10,013 nucleotides of DNA from Hymenopellis radicata. Taxonomy: Eukaryota > Basidiomycota > Agaricomycetes > Agaricales > Physalacriaceae. A program made the translations under genes and the position numbers. Positions 7,220 to 10,013 of this stretch are shown piece after piece; within the stretch, counting starts at the first letter, position 1; the number at the start of each line of letters is the position of its first letter. A model generated the notes under the pieces. That model was given only the letters and a program-made list of their open reading frames with translations. It was not told where the DNA came from and ran no database searches. The DNA lies in the NCBI GenBank assembly GCA_015501595.1, contig JADNRX010001401.1, positions 1 through 10,013 of the forward strand. The letters run 5' to 3'.

Positions 7220-7656
7220 ATGCAGTTCAAGTTCGTCACTCTCACCACCCTGGCTCTTGCCACCTTCGCGGCCGCCACTCCCACTCCTGCCGCCCGCCAA
7301 GACGGACAATGCTCCACTGGTACACTCCAGTGCTGCAACACAACCACCACTGCCACCGACCCGCTCGTCAGCGTCATCCTCGCTCTTTTGGGCATCATCC
7401 TTCCGGACGTTGATGCTATCATCGGCATTAACTGCTCCCCGCTCAGCATCATTGGCGTTGGAGGTAGCGAGTGGTAAGTACGTTCTCTTGGCGTCGAAAC
7501 CTTACTGGATGTTGTGTAGCTCGGCCAACCCTGTTTGCTGCGAGGACAACGCCGTTGGTATGTATTAGCGCTTCGTCAGTTAGGAAGCATTTACTTACGG
7601 TATTTTTTTTTCTAGGCGGGCTCATCTCCATCGGCTGCGTTCCAATTAACCTGTAA
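7220..7656 (+). CDS. Class I hydrophobin C (three exons)
   Basis: The exons are 7220-7473, 7520-7557 and 7616-7656 (TAA 7654-7656), encoding 110 residues. Introns are 46 nt and 58 nt; intron 2 has a T-rich tract just before its TAG acceptor that the other copies lack. It has a signal peptide starting MQFKFVTLTT as in A, the same eight-Cys spacing C-X6-CC-X32-C-X12-C-X5-CC-X12-C, and the ending GCVPINL. Distinctive residues are Ala25 in place of Pro in the post-signal segment (TPAARQD) and PDVDAIIG before Cys4, which puts an extra acid in an otherwise hydrophobic loop. The ATG 7220 is chosen by alignment with the other copies; the open frame extends upstream to 6953 but runs through the TATA box and leader, so that extension is not coding. 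The product is predicted to be a secreted rodlet-forming surface protein. Confidence 0.95.
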
Positions 7657-7807
7657 ATTGTCGACACCAGAATTCAGTGATGTCGAGGCGAGGGAAGATG
7701 TGATCATGATTTGCACTTGTGGGACGGACTGTAGTCGGAGGCGTAGTAGTATCCATACTGTTTCCAGAAATTTCATTGTCGTTACGAAATTTATGTTGTT
7801 GTACACC
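7657..7807 (+). repeat. Conserved 3' flank / 3'UTR, copy C
   Basis: It shares AGAATTCAGTGA, GAGGCGAGGGAAGATGTGAT and GGCGTAGTAG with the A and B flanks but is more diverged, with several small deletions. Confidence 0.65.
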
Positions 7808-8576
7808 GAATTTGGCACCATTGAGCGACTTTAGTTTCACCTTACGGATCTCTAGGGACACGCTGAAAGTGCTCAGAGCGTTCCCGTAGATGGAACAAAA
7901 CACGGCCTGATTTCCAAAGAACAGAGTCTATAAATTTATCAGCTTATGAACAAACTCATGCAGGGGCTGCTTACAGTTGTAGTCAGAATAAACCGCGACG
8001 TCATGTGCTGGCGAAGAGGCTGGCGGAAGGCGCTGTATGGACATACGGCAGAGATACGGACAATAAGAAAGGCAGATGTAACTCAAAGTCGCGGCGCACT
8101 AAGGGAATCGGGATCCTTGGGAGAGGTGACGCGGACGGTTCGTCCTAAAAATTTGTTGCTGTCATGGCAAGACTGTAAGGGAGGAGCGGGATCGTTTTTT
8201 TACTTGAACAGAAGGGCGTTTTTTGGAAGTAAGCGTATGTAGCCATTTAAAAAAATGAGTTGTGCATCGGAAGAGAGAGCGAGGAAGCGCTCCAGGACAC
8301 TGACATGGATGTTCAAGTGCAAGACGGTACCTGCGGCATGTGCCGCTCCTGGTTCGGGAGATGCCGAAATACCCACGACTCGCGAGTGTCGACGCGCGAA
8401 CTTGAAACAGCTGCGTGTGTCTACGCGGCACCTCTTTATCTTGTGTCCAAAGAACATAGAGAACATTTCATCCTACGCCACACTATCGCTCTGAGCACAG
8501 TATCATCAAAATTTTCCGCTAATTCGTTGCCCGATGCCGGTTGAAACCGATAATGTTGTGGATGGTGCACTTTCAT
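7808..8576. other. Long spacer between hydrophobins C and D, no supported gene
   Basis: The first part (to about 8010) aligns with the B-C spacer (TGAACAAA, GCTTACAGT, CGTCATGTGC). From about 8050 to 8576 I find no counterpart in the other spacers. An open stretch at 8260-8541 contains CGMCRSW but has no recognisable family, and its start context is not supported. This extra sequence explains why the C-D interval is 0.8-0.9 kb longer than the others. Confidence 0.5.
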
Positions 8577-8770
8577 GTGTGTGGCCAACTTCTCCCAACC
8601 CTCCGAGTCTATGGCCAATACGGTGTCTACGGCTGGACGGTTGACCGTCTTGCTTCTGGGTTCCGACAACCCCGGTCAACTTACGCATTTCCATGTTGGA
8701 CATGTATTCCTTCCATTTTCAGCTTGTCTTCTTCACCGTCATGGGAATTGCACGTGTGCTTTATGACAGA
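8577..8770 (+). repeat. Distal upstream block of D, shared with A
   Basis: It contains TGGCCAACTTCTC, CCGACAACCCCGGTCAACTT at 8663-8682, then GCATTTCCATGTTGGAC and CTTTATGACAGACG. These match the order and spacing at 3283-3480. Confidence 0.75.
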
Positions 8771-8861
8771 CGAATCCTTCTCCCGCTGAAATGGTTGGCG
8801 ATGCTGTCATCCAGGACAATGAACACATTGTCGGCTGTCTTCTGCGATGAGTCTAGTTGTG

Positions 8862-8879
8862 TCAAGTGGCGTCACTTGA
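8862..8879. repeat. Short perfect inverted repeat TCAAGTG-gcgt-CACTTGA
   Basis: The 7-bp arms have a 4-nt spacer, in the D upstream region. It has no clear counterpart in the other copies, and chance is a real possibility at this size. Confidence 0.4.
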
Positions 8880-8989
8880 TACAAGTTCGCGTCCGAGAGT
8901 GAATCGTTCAGCGTGATAGACCCCAGATTTGTGCATTTTTTCTTGGCACGTATTGTACGAGCATGGTCTGAACTCGTTCTTCGCTTCCA

Positions 8990-9029
8990 TGTCAGTTGAA
9001 AGCGATGCTACAAAACCGGGTTTGTCAAT
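8990..9029 (+). promoter_or_regulatory. Conserved 40-bp upstream block, copy D
   Basis: It reads TGTCAGTTGAAAGCGATGCT then ACAAAACCGGGTTTGTCAAT, 611 nt before the ATG of D. It is closest to copies A and B. The conserved block survives although the D coding region is broken. Confidence 0.5.
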
Positions 9030-9520
9030 GCCCGAGGTACAAATGGGCTGCCTGGGAGTGTGCGCTACGTGCAGAGAGTGATTCTCGGTAACTCCGACTC
9101 CCTATAACGTCTCGCCAGAGGTCTGTTGGCTCAAGTAGCCCACCAAAACAGCCGATATTTCGACGGAAATGTATAGCAGAACGAATGCCACAGGAAAGGT
9201 GGAACTAGGTAAACGCCAGAATATCAAGGAAGTTTCAGCAGCTCGAGGGCAAGGTACTGATACGCACGCGTTCTCTCTCGTGTTCGAACTGCAATGTCGT
9301 TATTGTGCTTGGCCACCGCAACCTCGTTAAGTGAGCGGGCCAATAGCAAGCTGATCCTGTTCCCGCGTCGTGTTCTTTTCGCGTTGCACGAAGTCAGGCG
9401 GTATTGAAATCCTCACTCTCCTCGCCTGAACTCAATATTTCGCGGTTCTTGAGGTCCTGTACGCTCCATTTAGACAGCCTCCTTGTGCCATTTGGGGTAC
9501 CTTTTAGACAAATTAGTTAG

Positions 9521-9528
9521 TATATAAG
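9521..9528 (+). promoter_or_regulatory. TATA box of hydrophobin D
   Basis: TATATAAG lies 80 nt before the ATG, followed by GTGCGCGACGTACC, which aligns with the B leader. Confidence 0.75.
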
Positions 9529-9600
9529 GTGCGCGACGTACCGTTCTGTTTCCTCACTCGAACACACCAGTTCTAGTATCATCATACCAAGTCTCTAAAC

Positions 9601-10013
9601 ATGCAGTTCAAGCTCCTTACTCTCACCACCCTGGCTCTCGCCACCTTTGCGGCCGCCACTCCCACTCCCGCCCTCGTGGTGACGGGGACGGGGCCGGGCA
9701 ATGCTCCACCGGTCCCATCCAGTGCTGCGACACAACCACCCACTGCCACCGACCCGCTCGTCAGCGTCATCCTCTCTCTCTTGGGCATCGTCCTTCCGGA
9801 CCTTACCGCCATCATCGGCATTAACTGCTCCCCGCTTCACCATCATCGGCATTGGAGGCAGCCAGTGGTGGGTGGATTTTCCTGTCGATGAATGCTGACG
9901 GTCTGAAAATTCTGAAATTGTAGCTCTGCCAACCCAGTGTGCTGCGAGAATAACTCCGTTGGTATGTATTAGCGCTTCGTCGGTTGGAGAAGCAGTTACT
10001 CACAGAATTTTGA
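9601..10013 (+). pseudogene. Class I hydrophobin D, frameshifted, 3' end outside window
   Basis: It starts exactly like B (MQFKLLTLTTLALATFAAAT). Exon 1 up to the conserved donor position (GT 9868) is 267 nt instead of 254. Three indels against A-C account for the 13 extra bases: 11 nt more between about 9679 and 9704, where a GC-rich string replaces the codons before Cys1; one extra C in the CCC at about 9736-9741; and one extra base near 9835-9840, just after the Cys4 codon. Between the first two, Cys1-Cys3 (QCSTGPIQCC) survive only in another frame. The ATG frame instead reads LVVTGTGPGNAPPVP, then regains the hydrophobic loop and INCSP before losing frame again. Splicing at the conserved intron (9868-9923, donor weakened to GTGGGTGG) would soon meet a stop in exon 2 (9924-9961). 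Exon 2 still encodes SANPVCCENNSVG. The promoter looks intact. It is either a recent pseudogene or affected by assembly error. Confidence 0.8.

Larger units (their letters stand above)
3283..10013 (+). repeat. Head-to-tail array of four hydrophobin loci with related flanks
   Basis: Four copies (A-D) lie on one strand, with ATG positions 4206, 5646, 7220 and 9601 (spacings 1440, 1574 and 2381 nt). Similarity is not limited to coding sequence. The 5' leaders share CACTCGAACAC.CCA and AGTTCTAGTA. The 3' flanks share AATTCAGTGA followed by GAGGCGAGG.AAGATGTGATC. Downstream stretches such as the one containing GCTTACAGT.GTAG (B about 6291-6370, C about 7946-8010) also align. This is direct evidence of segmental tandem duplication with later divergence, not just clustered paralogues. 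Confidence 0.85.

Noticed and set aside
8260..8544. Small Cys-containing open frame (CGMCRSWFGRC)
   Set aside because: It has no signal peptide, no recognisable family, no conserved counterpart in other units and overlapping frames of equal length.
3283..10013. Possible CRISPR-like or phage defence array because of regular repeats
   Set aside because: The repeats are gene-sized eukaryotic duplications with introns; there are no short direct repeats with uniform spacers.

Overview
The window reads as nuclear DNA of a filamentous basidiomycete, most likely a mushroom-forming agaricomycete. It carries several intron-containing genes for class I hydrophobins with the cysteine spacing typical of that group. 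The introns are short (46-58 nt) with GTAAGT/GTATGT donors, and a Rab-GAP (TBC) gene and a TIR transposon relic lie nearby. I cannot fix the genus from sequence alone.

Layout, left to right. Bases 1-591 are the 3' end of a TBC-domain GTPase-activating protein gene on the + strand. Bases 752-1176 hold a 419-bp non-coding inverted-repeat element with 74-bp terminal inverted repeats and a TTA target duplication, which fits a PIF/Harbinger-type MITE. Bases 1177-1669 are spacer with a CRE-like site at the right end. Bases 1670-2878 hold a serine/proline-rich, probably conserved fungal protein gene of unknown function. Its reading frame is broken several times by apparent single-base indels, so it is either a pseudogene or affected by assembly error. 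Bases 2879-3282 are gene-free, with a perfect 12-bp hairpin.

From about 3283 to the right edge the window is one head-to-tail array of four hydrophobin loci, all on the + strand: A (4206-4640), B (5646-6077), C (7220-7656) and D (9601 to beyond the edge). A, B and C each encode a 110-residue secreted class I hydrophobin and share exactly the same exon lengths (254, 38, 41 nt); intron 1 splits the codon of Cys5. D has three indels in exon 1 that throw Cys1-Cys3 and the end of the exon out of frame, so it looks like a pseudogene. B, C and D have a clear TATATAAG box 72-83 nt before the ATG; in A the same position holds a degenerate TCTAAAAG.

The duplicated unit is larger than the gene. Promoter, 5' leader, 3' flank and intergenic stretches are also recognisably related between copies, including a 40-bp block present upstream of all four. 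Hydrophobins self-assemble into amphipathic rodlet layers at air-water interfaces on aerial hyphae and fruit bodies. The array therefore looks like a locally amplified, diverging surface-protein family, with promoter decay in one copy and coding decay in another. I see no novel enzymatic or defence system here. The notable content is the structure and evolution of the array.
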